Assembly: GCA_964423575.1 (NCBI GenBank)
Contig: CAYRFF010000010.1
Span: 9,794-73,793, forward strand
DNA: 64,000 nt
Direction: 5' to 3'
Source: CAYRFF01 sp964423575
GTDB taxonomy: Bacteria > Bacteroidota > Bacteroidia > Chitinophagales > Saprospiraceae
The notes under the pieces were generated by a model, which saw only the letters and a program-made list of their open reading frames with translations, made no database searches and was not told where the DNA came from. A program made the position numbers and the translations under genes. Each line of letters opens with the position of its first letter. The first letter of the stretch is position 1. Of the stretch, positions 9,128 to 17,741 are shown in pieces.

Positions 9128-9161
9128 CAAAGTAATCACACACCTATGCAGTCTATCTGCA
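9128..9161 (-). promoter_or_regulatory. WYL-type operator and -7 box, kinase operon 1
   Basis: Minus strand: operator TGCAG-ATAGA-CTGCA at 9147-9161, then 11 nt, then the near-consensus -7 box TTACTTTG (9128-9135). The operator sits over the expected -33 region, so binding would repress. It overlaps the stop codon of the WYL gene. The same layout recurs at 10168-10201 and 13782-13815. Confidence 0.78.
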
Positions 9162-10145
9162 CTGATAATTATTTCTCATTTTCTCAACTTCTTCTATCAT
9201 GCCTTTCTTCAATGATTCCGGCGCAACAACCTGTAAATCACTTCCATAGGACAGAAGAACACTTATAAATTCTTTATTAATCTTTAATTTTAAAATTACC
9301 CGTCCATCTTTATATCTCTGTGATCCATGCAATGGCTTGGATAGCACATAAGGAAGTCTATTCTCCTGAAATTCCAGTACTACTTCCTCTTCTTCCCTTT
9401 CTGAGGGATTTGTCACACCGACAATCTCTTCAAAATATTCCTCGAAATCAACTGTATTCTCGATATACTCTCCTGAGTGAATTTCCATAGACTCTATTCT
9501 GTCCAGCGGAAGGTTCTGAAGGGAATTATACTCATTATTCAAGCCAAAAAGAAACCAACGATTGTTATATTGCTTCAGGTAATATGGATGCAATACAATA
9601 TCCACAGGCTCTTCCATTTTGAAACTCTGGTACTTTACTTTTAGAACCGTTTTATTCCTGATATAATTGTAAAGAGGATTCAAAAAGTCTATTCCTTTTA
9701 AGAATGGATTCTGTTCAAAGCTTATAATTTCTTTAACATTTTCATCCAGTGAGTCACTCAGCTTGGTTTCCAGTTCGCCCATCCATTCGTATTTTGCCAA
9801 CCCTTTTACACGGCCAAAAATTTCAGCCACATTATCCAATTGTTCTTTTTCATAGGGATTTAAAGGTCTTTTAGTAATACTAAACTCCGGATCAGAATAC
9901 CGATAATACACTCTCCTTCCGTCTTTTATCGAATCTATCGGCGCGGAATATCCGGCTTCGCTTTTCATGAAAGTCATATCATCGAATATCTGCCTTCTTG
10001 AAATGGTAGTACCGGAACCAAAGTGTTCACTCAGGGCCTCACTGCATTCTTCTATCAAATCCTCAATATAGTAATTGCGATATCTATTGCTGAAACATTT
10101 ATTCAGGACTTTGTATCTGATTATCGCATGTTTGTTGGTTGCCAT
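9153..10145 (-). CDS. WYL-domain transcriptional regulator
   Basis: About 330 aa from the ATG at 10145. An N-terminal winged helix (KHAIIRYKVLNKCF, then TTISRRQIFDDMTFM) is followed by a WYL domain (HPYYLKQYNNRWFLFGLN) and a C-terminal WCX-like region (LLSYGSDLQVVAPESL). Related regulators (CapW of CBASS, BrxR of BREX) repress phage-defence operons and sense nucleic-acid signals. The frame is open from a GTG at 10220, but the -7 box (10168-10175) and operator lie inside that extension, so the start must be 10157 or 10145. It sits between the two kinase operons, and all three promoters share one operator, so it is probably their common repressor. Confidence 0.88.
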   Translation of the reverse strand: MATNKHAIIRYKVLNKCFSNRYRNYYIEDLIEECSEALSEHFGSGTTISRRQIFDDMTFMKSEAGYSAPIDSIKDGRRVYYRYSDPEFSITKRPLNPYEKEQLDNVAEIFGRVKGLAKYEWMGELETKLSDSLDENVKEIISFEQNPFLKGIDFLNPLYNYIRNKTVLKVKYQSFKMEEPVDIVLHPYYLKQYNNRWFLFGLNNEYNSLQNLPLDRIESMEIHSGEYIENTVDFEEYFEEIVGVTNPSEREEEEVVLEFQENRLPYVLSKPLHGSQRYKDGRVILKLKINKEFISVLLSYGSDLQVVAPESLKKGMIEEVEKMRNNYQCR

Positions 10146-10167
10146 AGTCGATTTCATTTGAACACTG

Positions 10168-10201
10168 CAAATATAAAACAATTCTGTGCAGTCTATCTGC
10201 A
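10168..10201 (-). promoter_or_regulatory. WYL-type operator and -7 box, autoregulatory
   Basis: Minus strand: operator TGCAG-ATAGA-CTGCA (10187-10201), 11 nt, then the perfect -7 box TATATTTG (10168-10175). The operator is identical to the one at 9147-9161. Transcription should begin near 10161, leaving a very short leader. Confidence 0.8.
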
Positions 10202-10343
10202 TAGATAACAATTTTCTCACCGACTCGCTAATCCCAGTGGGTTTGCATAGTGATATCTAGCAATGCAATTTCCCAGACAAACCTATCTCAATAAGCCTAA
10301 CTCTCATGTATCCTCCCCGAAAACCTAGCCAACTTAAATATAT

Positions 10344-11270
10344 TTATTCTGACCAATTAAATTGAGGCGGCTCAGAATCAATATATATTTTAAACCAGAC
10401 AATTACATCCATAAGTTGATAGAGTATGCTTTTATATAGGTATGGGGTATTTACTGTTTTGACATGTCGAATTATGTCATTATCACTATGTGATCCGTTC
10501 TGGACAGCAAATAATATGCTTTTCAAATAATATGCAATCTGAGTCGGCAAATGGGTTTCTTCCAAATGATTATAATGACTATAATTATTACTATTAATTC
10601 TATCACCTGAAAGAAATTGACTAGATGGATTTAAAGCCACACCATTTTCTACGAAAGAGTCCGGCAATAAGCCATGTTGATTAAAGGCTACAAAGAGATC
10701 CTCTATAATTTTACGCAGAGTATTAAAGTATTCCTCAGTACCAATATTATCATCTCTAACTTTCAACAATTTCAAAAAACGAGCTCCAGATTCCTCGCCA
10801 ATATATCTCCCTGTACAAACGTCAAACACTCTTTTGTATCCATGGCGTAATTGCGTATCCTCTTGTTTATCTGCAGCAGTTTTTAAAGCAATAAAGAGTT
10901 TTCCAACATCTTCACTGTTACCCTTTTGATAAACATTTACAAAAGCCTTTTTAAATGTCTTGTCTTTATAAGCTTCTGCTTGTCCTGTAAGGATAAACAG
11001 CTCAAATTTCTTATCTAATTGGAGGATCCTATCCTTTGCCCGATGAACATAAAGCGTATCCTCAGTACCGTCATCGTCTTCATTTTCAACGAACTTTGCA
11101 TCCAGCAATATCCCATCATAAGCTTCCGGATTAGTTTCTATTTCGTTTAATCCGGCATTTAATGACCTGAAAGCTGTTAAAATGATCCCATTCAGTTTTG
11201 CCTGTGCCTTGAAGCCACTTAGTTCTTCATGTTCATCATCAATCCACAGAATTCTATATTTCTTATCCAT
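10344..11270 (-). CDS. Response-regulator receiver protein with novel C-terminal domain (copy 2)
   Basis: A 308-aa protein and shorter relative of the one at 5308-6519. The receiver domain has D11 and D12 (WIDDE), phospho-acceptor D57 (LLDAKF), T95 (ILTGQ) and K116 (YQKG), all in the right order. The remaining 170 residues are helical and share the FNTLRK, SSQFLSG and terminal VIVWFKIY segments with copy 1. They contain an NGSH motif (QNGSHSDN) that recalls HEPN-type domains, though the usual arginine is not evident. No DNA-binding domain is seen, so the output is likely protein- or RNA-directed. The gene begins 3 bp after the stop of the methylase-kinase gene and forms a sensor-receiver pair with it. 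Confidence 0.8.
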   Translation of the reverse strand: MDKKYRILWIDDEHEELSGFKAQAKLNGIILTAFRSLNAGLNEIETNPEAYDGILLDAKFVENEDDDGTEDTLYVHRAKDRILQLDKKFELFILTGQAEAYKDKTFKKAFVNVYQKGNSEDVGKLFIALKTAADKQEDTQLRHGYKRVFDVCTGRYIGEESGARFLKLLKVRDDNIGTEEYFNTLRKIIEDLFVAFNQHGLLPDSFVENGVALNPSSQFLSGDRINSNNYSHYNHLEETHLPTQIAYYLKSILFAVQNGSHSDNDIIRHVKTVNTPYLYKSILYQLMDVIVWFKIYIDSEPPQFNWSE

Positions 11271-11273
11271 AAT

Positions 11274-13739
11274 TTAATCTATTGTTTCTATTAAAAATTT
11301 GAATCTAAAAATAACGGGATAGTATGCTTCCTTATCCAGTTTTAAATCCCAATCAGGATTCCCAAAATATGTGGCGATCTGATTAATATGGAATCCTCCA
11401 AGACCACTCCCCCTATCACTATATGTAGTCCTATGCTTTTCGATAAACATCTCCTTTGTGAAGTTTTTAGAAAAAGGCATTCCATTATTCTTAAATTCAA
11501 TGATGAGAACTTCTCCCATATCTCTTACGTCTATTACCATTTCATTGCCCTGGTTATTATCAGGAAACCCATGTTTATCTGCATTATCCAGAATATTATC
11601 ATACAGTTTTCTTAACAACACTTTATTAATGGAGACCCCCCGAACACTTCTTCCATCTTCAATATCAATTGATTTTTCAATTTTAAAATTATAACTCTCA
11701 TCAGAAATATTATTGATTATTTTCTTTATTTCTCTCAAAGGCACAAGTTCCTTTTTATAGCTTTCAAGCTTAAAGCCTTGTTCCTCCTTTTCGAGTATAC
11801 TCGTCATATAGTTTAAATCCCTCTTTATTTCTTCTAAAACGCTTAGGATCTTCCTATCAAAAAACAAGTTAAATTCAGAATCTACTTGATTCAATAATTG
11901 ATTATTATTTTGAAAGAATTTAATTAGATTTTCTGTCCAGCTGAGGATATTTTGCCTAGGACGCCCAAGAGTATGTTTCAAAGAGGCTAAAGTATTATAA
12001 GAGGCTAGTGCCTCCTTAAACTGCATAGATTTTATTCCTTTTTGTAAATCGGCCATTTTATGCGACACTTCTGAAATGGCATTAGAGAAAGCACGCTGCT
12101 CCTCAATTGAAGGAACTTTGATGGCTATCCTATTCAAATCTTCCATACGGATGTACGGTATTGAAGTTCCAAGTTGATATGATGAAACTTGTTCTTTTAC
12201 ATATTTAGCATTAATTTGCTGGACAAGGTATATCTTATCAACACCTTTTACTTTAAAAGCTCTTATAATATTGGACCTTATAATTATTGGTGTTCCTGTA
12301 TATTCAAAATAGACAGGGCTCAAAGTACTTGAGTGGACCGCTAGCAGTAGGCAGGACTCACTAATTAATTGCTGCCCATGTTTGCTAATTTCAACCATAT
12401 CGACCTGTTCAATATCAATCTTATATTGAATCCCTTCACTTTTAAGATTCTTGAGACTAATGAGCTTTCCTCTCTCCGGTAAATTTTCCCTATTACCAGT
12501 AATTGGCTGAAGTAATTCACCCAATCTCATAATTCTTTCTCCTTTTTCAGGCTTCACTTCCTTGAGAAAATACCTTTTTACACTGAGATTATATTCATTT
12601 TCCTTTATCTCATTTATGGAGAGGTGTTTTATTTTTTCATTCTTATTTTCCTCAAGTAATTGGTAAATCTCTTTATCCTTAATAATATTTATACGTCGTT
12701 CCTTTTCAAAGCAATTATCTGCTCGAACAAGTTTAATCTTTTTATTGGTTTTATCTTTGTTTAGAATTAGAATAATCTGTTGAACCCCTACACGCATTGA
12801 TATATCAACAGGAAGAGAAATAATTGCTTCTATTAAGTTTTCTTTGATCAATAATCTTCTTAATTTCTCAAATTCTTTCCCCCATAGAAAACGGTTTGAT
12901 AAGACAATGTACATTTCTCCATCTCCCTTGAGTGATTCAAGTCCTTTTTTAATTAAGTACCCCTCAATTGTCGTTACTCCATACTTTTTACGCAATTGCC
13001 TATCTAATTTAATTCCCAGTGGTGGTGATGAGACTACGACATCAAACTTCTGCTTGGAAGGCCAATCTTCAATAGAATCGAGATGTTCAAATTTAGCTGA
13101 TGCAGTTTTATTATAAGCCATGAGGCGCATTTTTCCTATCGCCCAAGTCTGTTCATTAATTTCTTGCCCTATATAGCCATAAGTCCCAGTAAGAGTTACT
13201 CCATATGAAGCACTCCCTGCAAATGGATTATATACATTTTTTCCATTAATATCACCGATGATTGAACAAATGAGACGTGTAAGCTCTCCAGGCTGTATAA
13301 ACGTACCAGAATACTGATCTATTTCTTGAGTAATATGAAATAGCACCCAGTCGTATAGCTTATTAAAATCCTGTGCAATTAACTTATTATCAATATTTGT
13401 TAATACCCTATATATTTTCTGTAAACCGGAACTACTCAACCTCCCAAGTGCGTCTTCAAAGCTTGAAATAAAAGGAGCATATTTTTGACTCTTTAGATTG
13501 TGTAAGGGACTTTTAAAAACATTTATATATTCGTCTGCGCTCATCTTATTCTTTAAGACTGAAGCTTCAGGAATTACTTTATCACTAAAAACACTGAGAA
13601 CAAAGAGAATAAAGTAATAATTATCAGATTTTATCCCCTCTTCTCTCAATATATCAAATAATGGCAGTAAGTCTTGCCTTATGGCTTTCGCTTCTTCGTC
13701 TTGATGTTGTTCAGTGATGTTCTCGTTCATAATCTTCAT
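11274..13739 (-). CDS. Methylase / half-HsdS / histidine kinase fusion protein (copy 2)
   Basis: An 821-aa protein with the same architecture as the fusion at 6503. An HsdM-like region has motif I NPFAGSASYG (171-180) and motif IV SPPL (238-241). The aromatic residue normally found after PP is replaced by Leu, so methyl transfer may be lost. A half-HsdS segment follows (residues 400-560, with GTSIPYIRMEDLNRIAIKVP). Then come a helical region with H-box-like LKHTLGRPRQ (H589) and a GHKL ATPase with N-box NILDNADKH (715-723) and glycine loop GSGLGGFHIN (777-786). Sequence outside these motifs is clearly diverged from copy 1, so the duplication is old. It is transcribed from the operator-bearing promoter at 13782-13815 together with the receiver gene downstream. 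Confidence 0.85.
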   Translation of the reverse strand: MKIMNENITEQHQDEEAKAIRQDLLPLFDILREEGIKSDNYYFILFVLSVFSDKVIPEASVLKNKMSADEYINVFKSPLHNLKSQKYAPFISSFEDALGRLSSSGLQKIYRVLTNIDNKLIAQDFNKLYDWVLFHITQEIDQYSGTFIQPGELTRLICSIIGDINGKNVYNPFAGSASYGVTLTGTYGYIGQEINEQTWAIGKMRLMAYNKTASAKFEHLDSIEDWPSKQKFDVVVSSPPLGIKLDRQLRKKYGVTTIEGYLIKKGLESLKGDGEMYIVLSNRFLWGKEFEKLRRLLIKENLIEAIISLPVDISMRVGVQQIILILNKDKTNKKIKLVRADNCFEKERRINIIKDKEIYQLLEENKNEKIKHLSINEIKENEYNLSVKRYFLKEVKPEKGERIMRLGELLQPITGNRENLPERGKLISLKNLKSEGIQYKIDIEQVDMVEISKHGQQLISESCLLLAVHSSTLSPVYFEYTGTPIIIRSNIIRAFKVKGVDKIYLVQQINAKYVKEQVSSYQLGTSIPYIRMEDLNRIAIKVPSIEEQRAFSNAISEVSHKMADLQKGIKSMQFKEALASYNTLASLKHTLGRPRQNILSWTENLIKFFQNNNQLLNQVDSEFNLFFDRKILSVLEEIKRDLNYMTSILEKEEQGFKLESYKKELVPLREIKKIINNISDESYNFKIEKSIDIEDGRSVRGVSINKVLLRKLYDNILDNADKHGFPDNNQGNEMVIDVRDMGEVLIIEFKNNGMPFSKNFTKEMFIEKHRTTYSDRGSGLGGFHINQIATYFGNPDWDLKLDKEAYYPVIFRFKFLIETID

Positions 13740-13781
13740 AAATTAAAATAGATTAAAGGGTTAAATTATCCATTACAACTG

Positions 13782-13815
13782 CAAATCTAATCTTGTCCTG
13801 TGCGACCTATCTGCA
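13782..13815 (-). promoter_or_regulatory. WYL-type operator and -7 box, kinase operon 2
   Basis: Minus strand: operator TGCAGATAGGTCGCA (13801-13815), which differs from the other two at only 2 of 15 positions, then 11 nt, then the perfect -7 box TAGATTTG (13782-13789). The identical spacing at three sites argues for one shared regulator. Confidence 0.78.
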
Positions 13816-13863
13816 CAACAAACAACTTTATCAAAGGCTCATATAAGTTGCATAACCCTATAG

Positions 13864-16608
13864 TCACCTCCTCCAGCCTTGCTCACCACCCTCGAAATGC
13901 GCCTTAAGATAATCAAGGCTCTCCGGAAGATCATTATTTACCGTTAAGCCTAGAAAAAAAGTAGCTCTTGATAAGCCGACATATAAATATTTCTCAAGTA
14001 AATCCTTTGAGAGACTTTCTTCCAATAACAAATCAAAGTCATGGAAAAACACAGCTTCAAATTCCAATCCCTTTATATTCTCTAATGGGAAAACTCTAAT
14101 CATGTTATCATCACCTAATGCTTCACTATCACGACATGCTCTAACACCAATTCCTACATCAGCCAAACTATCAATTTCCCCTAGATCCCTAGCGAATTTA
14201 TCAATTTCATCAGGATTCGAAAGGAAAACAGCTATTGAAGGGATCATTTTCCCATAAGTATTATATATTTCAAGGATTCTACCTGCAATCCATTCAAGTT
14301 TTTCTTCACTGTCTTTAGATTCAAATATTAAAGGTTTAGGTTCATTATCACTTTTACTTAAAAACGGCTTATACACGGCTTCCACTCCAGTTGAATGCCT
14401 ATAGATTGTATTTGCGAGCTCTAGTAAAGTAGGACTCTGTCGATAAGAAGTGATTAAATCTTCTTTGGCATAACCAGGGATTAACTCCATTACTGAGTCC
14501 CATGAATTAATTCCGGTTTTAGTCATTTTCTGCATGATATCCCCAGAAAGAGTTACAGAGGAGATTATTGGATTCCCCATGCTGTGCATCGCCAGCAAAT
14601 CTATCAAACTAAAATCTGTCGCCTCATCTATAGCAATGATTGCTTTGTTATTCTTTTTATATGCACTTAAATATTTGTGAGATGAATTTTCATATATTGT
14701 CTTAAAGACCCTCGCAATTTTCCGACCAGTATCATTTATAAAATACAGCAAAAATGCTTGTTCATCAGGATGAATTCTATTATTACCATCAGTTTTCACA
14801 AGTTCATTTAATATTTCTAAATCCCAGAACTCATCTTTTTTAGTCAGAATATTTTTTCGAAAATTTTTATAAACAGTTGGAATCCTGTTTAAGGTGATAT
14901 TTTCAATCTTACCCACAAGTGGAGTGAAAAATTTCATAAAATAAGCAATTTGACCCAGCTCTTCATATTCATTTCTATTCTCAGCTTCAGGTATAAGTTC
15001 GAGTAAATCACGATCACGCTTATTCAATCTTGTTTTCTTATCATATTTTCCCAAAGCAATTTTTCTACATAAAGATTCCAATTTGGAATTAAGCACGTAT
15101 TTATAATCAAATTCACGGCTAATATCATCATCTGAATTTTCATCTTCATCAAATATTTCTTCCTCTCCTACCTCTTCCTCAGCTGGCTGCCGCCACTCTT
15201 TTAATAAATTTTCTATTAAAATCCTCCTATTCTCATCTTCTTTTATCTCCAAATAAATATGTGCTGCAACTTTAGATTTTATTTCTCCATACCCTTCTGA
15301 TATTTTTTGAAATTCTTCTTGATAGTTTTCATTCAAATATCTATACGTCCTAAACAAATCATTTAATGTCCTAATATCCGTTTTATCATATAGGTATCTT
15401 TGAATAGATTTTCCTAGCTGTTCCCAAATCAATCCATCCAAATCCAAATCTAAAATTTGATAAAATTTATTTATATGATCTTCTATGTAAAATGTCTTAA
15501 AGGACAGTATAAGGTTTTTTAATACGTCAGATGTGTTTTTAATAAGCGGTTCATCTTTGAACTTACCTCTATATCTGAGAAAAGGCCTCTTGGTTTCTGA
15601 ATTGAAAAGCGTATAAGCTATCATTAATTCAGTTTTATGGCTATTCCATACTTTTACTGTTTCGCGCGTTGCAGTAAGTCCCTCCTCAACCATCGCTTCT
15701 CTTAAATAAGCTCTTAAAAGCTCATTCGGCGAGTAAAAGATCCAGTTATATGATTGTTTTGTCAAAATATCCAACTGCTCCTTAGTTAAGTCTGCAAACT
15801 CAATTAAGGATTGTGAAGTAAGAAATTTAATTCTCTGAATCAATGTGGTTGTTTTCCCGGTTCCGGGTCCTCCATTGATTATTAAATCACTGTCGAATAA
15901 TTTTGAACGTCTAATTCTATCTTGAATTGGATCGAGAATCGGTTGCATACGCAATTTTGCATTTTCTCTAATGAAGCTTTTGGCGGCATCAAGATTTAAT
16001 TTTTCTTGACCTAGAGCTTCCAACTCTTCCAGTAATTTTTCAACTTCTTCTTTATCTATTAGATCCTTCTTTCTTAAAGCAGAAATTTCACTCTCTTTTT
16101 CCTTAGTTGCTTTAAGTACTCTTCCATCGTTAAGCGCTGCAAGAATATCAGGATAAGGATGAATTTCTTCATCTTCTTTAACTTTCACTATAACATTTAA
16201 AGCCAATCGCTCTGTCAAAGTAGGTCGATAAGTTGACTTATTAATTACTGTAACATCAATTACTCCTCCTGGAGTATCATACTTATGTACTCCACCCTGA
16301 CTTTGAATTAATATTGCACCAAGCTTAGAATCACGTTCGATAGGCATACCATCGCCTAAATATGTAGTATTAGGAGCCTCACGAACCTCAATTGGATTCC
16401 CGTGCAAATCCCTTCTAATCTCCACCTGTGTAGGTTGTTTTCTTACAATCCATAAAGTCAAGTCAAGTCCATTATAATCCGTTTTAAACCTTGCTATTGC
16501 CTCATTGTTGGCCCTTATACCTCTTTCATTTAGTCGATGTTTCCAAATGCTTTGCGCAATTTCAACGATATTTTCACTCATAATCCAATCTTTATTAACT
16601 GACTTCAT
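13864..16608 (-). CDS. SF1 (UvrD/Rep-like) DNA helicase
   Basis: About 914 aa. Numbered from the TTG at 16617, the frame has 917. The N-terminal 230 residues are not a recognised domain and end in a coiled coil. Walker A is GGPGTGKTTT (249-258), Walker B is AIDEAT (662-667), and the C-terminal half has TSYRQSPTLLELA (motif IV/V region) and LYVGLSRAT (motif VI). An acidic linker near 480-500 lies between helicase halves. Such proteins unwind DNA using ATP and are frequent in defence islands. It is first in the minus-strand island, with its own promoter, and 125 bp separate it from the next gene. Whether it works with the methylase-kinases or is a separate cargo gene is unclear. The first ATG (16608) is preferred over TTG at 16617. 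Confidence 0.85.
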   Translation of the reverse strand: MKSVNKDWIMSENIVEIAQSIWKHRLNERGIRANNEAIARFKTDYNGLDLTLWIVRKQPTQVEIRRDLHGNPIEVREAPNTTYLGDGMPIERDSKLGAILIQSQGGVHKYDTPGGVIDVTVINKSTYRPTLTERLALNVIVKVKEDEEIHPYPDILAALNDGRVLKATKEKESEISALRKKDLIDKEEVEKLLEELEALGQEKLNLDAAKSFIRENAKLRMQPILDPIQDRIRRSKLFDSDLIINGGPGTGKTTTLIQRIKFLTSQSLIEFADLTKEQLDILTKQSYNWIFYSPNELLRAYLREAMVEEGLTATRETVKVWNSHKTELMIAYTLFNSETKRPFLRYRGKFKDEPLIKNTSDVLKNLILSFKTFYIEDHINKFYQILDLDLDGLIWEQLGKSIQRYLYDKTDIRTLNDLFRTYRYLNENYQEEFQKISEGYGEIKSKVAAHIYLEIKEDENRRILIENLLKEWRQPAEEEVGEEEIFDEDENSDDDISREFDYKYVLNSKLESLCRKIALGKYDKKTRLNKRDRDLLELIPEAENRNEYEELGQIAYFMKFFTPLVGKIENITLNRIPTVYKNFRKNILTKKDEFWDLEILNELVKTDGNNRIHPDEQAFLLYFINDTGRKIARVFKTIYENSSHKYLSAYKKNNKAIIAIDEATDFSLIDLLAMHSMGNPIISSVTLSGDIMQKMTKTGINSWDSVMELIPGYAKEDLITSYRQSPTLLELANTIYRHSTGVEAVYKPFLSKSDNEPKPLIFESKDSEEKLEWIAGRILEIYNTYGKMIPSIAVFLSNPDEIDKFARDLGEIDSLADVGIGVRACRDSEALGDDNMIRVFPLENIKGLEFEAVFFHDFDLLLEESLSKDLLEKYLYVGLSRATFFLGLTVNNDLPESLDYLKAHFEGGEQGWRR

Positions 16609-16872
16609 TTTTATCAAAGGTTTAAATATACAAAAAATAATTTTCTAAATATTACAAGTTATGTAACAGTCTATTATGATTAGCATGCCTCAAATTCTTC
16701 TCTCACTTCAGCAAAATCAGGTCATTCCATTTTAATGTGACTCACTCTATAGATAAAATCCCAGGCCCTCGAACCTTCAACCATCAGACATCAATATGCG
16801 CTTCTGTTATCGGTATATAAAATTCAAGGACCGGGGATATTTATCGTTAAAAATTAATGCAGTAAGTCAAAG

Positions 16873-16935
16873 AATGATAATTCCTTACACCTTTCGGAAA
16901 ACCTTAAGGTGTTTTAAGGAAATTATCTATTCTAT
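16873..16935 (-). promoter_or_regulatory. Orphan hairpin leader (E1) of the paralog array
   Basis: The hairpin TTCCTTACACCTT (16881-16893) with AAGGTGTTTTAAGGAA (16906-16921) and the flanking box ATTATCTATTCTAT (plus strand, 16922-16935) match the leaders of the paralogs upstream. No start codon or paralog follows on the minus strand: the conserved ATCGTTAAAAATT is reached and then similarity stops. I read this as a leader whose gene was deleted. The rest of 16618-16961 shows nothing else. Confidence 0.65.
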
Positions 16936-16961
16936 TATTTATGAAAGCGCCGGCACCAGAG

Positions 16962-17573
16962 TTACGGAATAATACTCAATCCGATTTCTGCTGTAGCAAG
17001 ACCGGCAGCCGCCAGATCAGCAAAAACCGGACTTTCATAGGGCAAGGTGCAACCGTTCACCTTTTCAGCCAGCGACAAGCAAAATTCAAACATCTCTAGT
17101 TCATCCATGTCAAACGGTTCTATAAAAAGAATTGCATGAATATCTTCTACCTTAATCGGCTCATCATGACGAATATTGCCTATAAGGATCCGTACAATTC
17201 CATCCCTCATGCGTAATTTCAGCTTTGACGGAATCTCCTCATACTTCACTGCTACACGATCTATTAACTTAGTAGTGGTATCTGAATCTACTCCGATCCT
17301 CTCTGTAAGCGAGCAATCTCCAAGTGTGGAAGGTTGCATATAATCCATGCCAAGATCTGCAATATTGTCACATATCGTACTTATATCTACACCATCATTA
17401 GTCAGAAACTTTACATATATGATACACTTCAGACTCTCGACATATATCCTATTTTGGGAGAAATGGAGAAATCTTTTCCCGCCTATTAACGTCTCTTTTC
17501 GATTTTCCTTTTTGGAAGAGTAATTACTGAAATCAATTTCGCCACATATTAATTTTATATCCCTCATACTCAT
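16962..17573 (-). CDS. Unknown-family paralog A (tandem array)
   Basis: A 203-aa protein of a family I do not recognise. It has no signal peptide, no membrane segment and no obvious catalytic motif. It begins with RDIKLICGEIDF and has a conserved C-terminal block, AILFIEPFDMDE-EMFEFCLSLAE followed by LPYESPVFADL. The first 130 or so residues match paralog B exactly, and the C-terminus lacks the QVKENEDQK tail of B and C, so this copy is slightly truncated. The ATG at 17567 aligns with the start of paralog C and may be the true start. The hairpin leader E2 lies about 40 nt upstream. Confidence 0.75.
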   Translation of the reverse strand: MSMRDIKLICGEIDFSNYSSKKENRKETLIGGKRFLHFSQNRIYVESLKCIIYVKFLTNDGVDISTICDNIADLGMDYMQPSTLGDCSLTERIGVDSDTTTKLIDRVAVKYEEIPSKLKLRMRDGIVRILIGNIRHDEPIKVEDIHAILFIEPFDMDELEMFEFCLSLAEKVNGCTLPYESPVFADLAAAGLATAEIGLSIIP

Positions 17574-17610
17574 TAAAGTCTTTCGTTAAAAAATTGGTCT
17601 AGAAAATTGA

Positions 17611-17674
17611 AGAATGATATATCCTTATACCTTTCGTAAAGACTCAAGGTATTAAAGGATATTATCTATTCTAT
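17611..17674 (-). promoter_or_regulatory. Hairpin leader E2, upstream of paralog A
   Basis: The stem ATATCCTTATACCTT with AAGGTATTAAAGGATAT (17619-17662) is flanked by AGAATGATA (toward the gene) and ATTATCTATTCTAT (17661-17674). It sits about 40 nt upstream of the start codon. Leaders E1, E4 and E5 have different stem sequences that still pair. Confidence 0.7.
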
Positions 17675-17741
17675 ATTTATGAAACTACCGGCGGCTGTGG
17701 CGCAATTCTCTGACTTGTATTCTCATAACCCCGCTATCCCT

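Noticed and set aside
9083..9139. GTG start of the first methylase-kinase gene
   Set aside because: The -7 box at 9128-9135 lies inside, so transcription begins after that codon.
2531..16608. BREX or DISARM locus
   Set aside because: No PglZ, BrxC, PglX or DrmA/B-like gene is seen; only the WYL regulator and methylase resemble parts of those systems.
16618..16700. A further WYL operator upstream of the helicase (ACAGTCTATTATG)
   Set aside because: Only the central bases match; the palindrome arms are absent.
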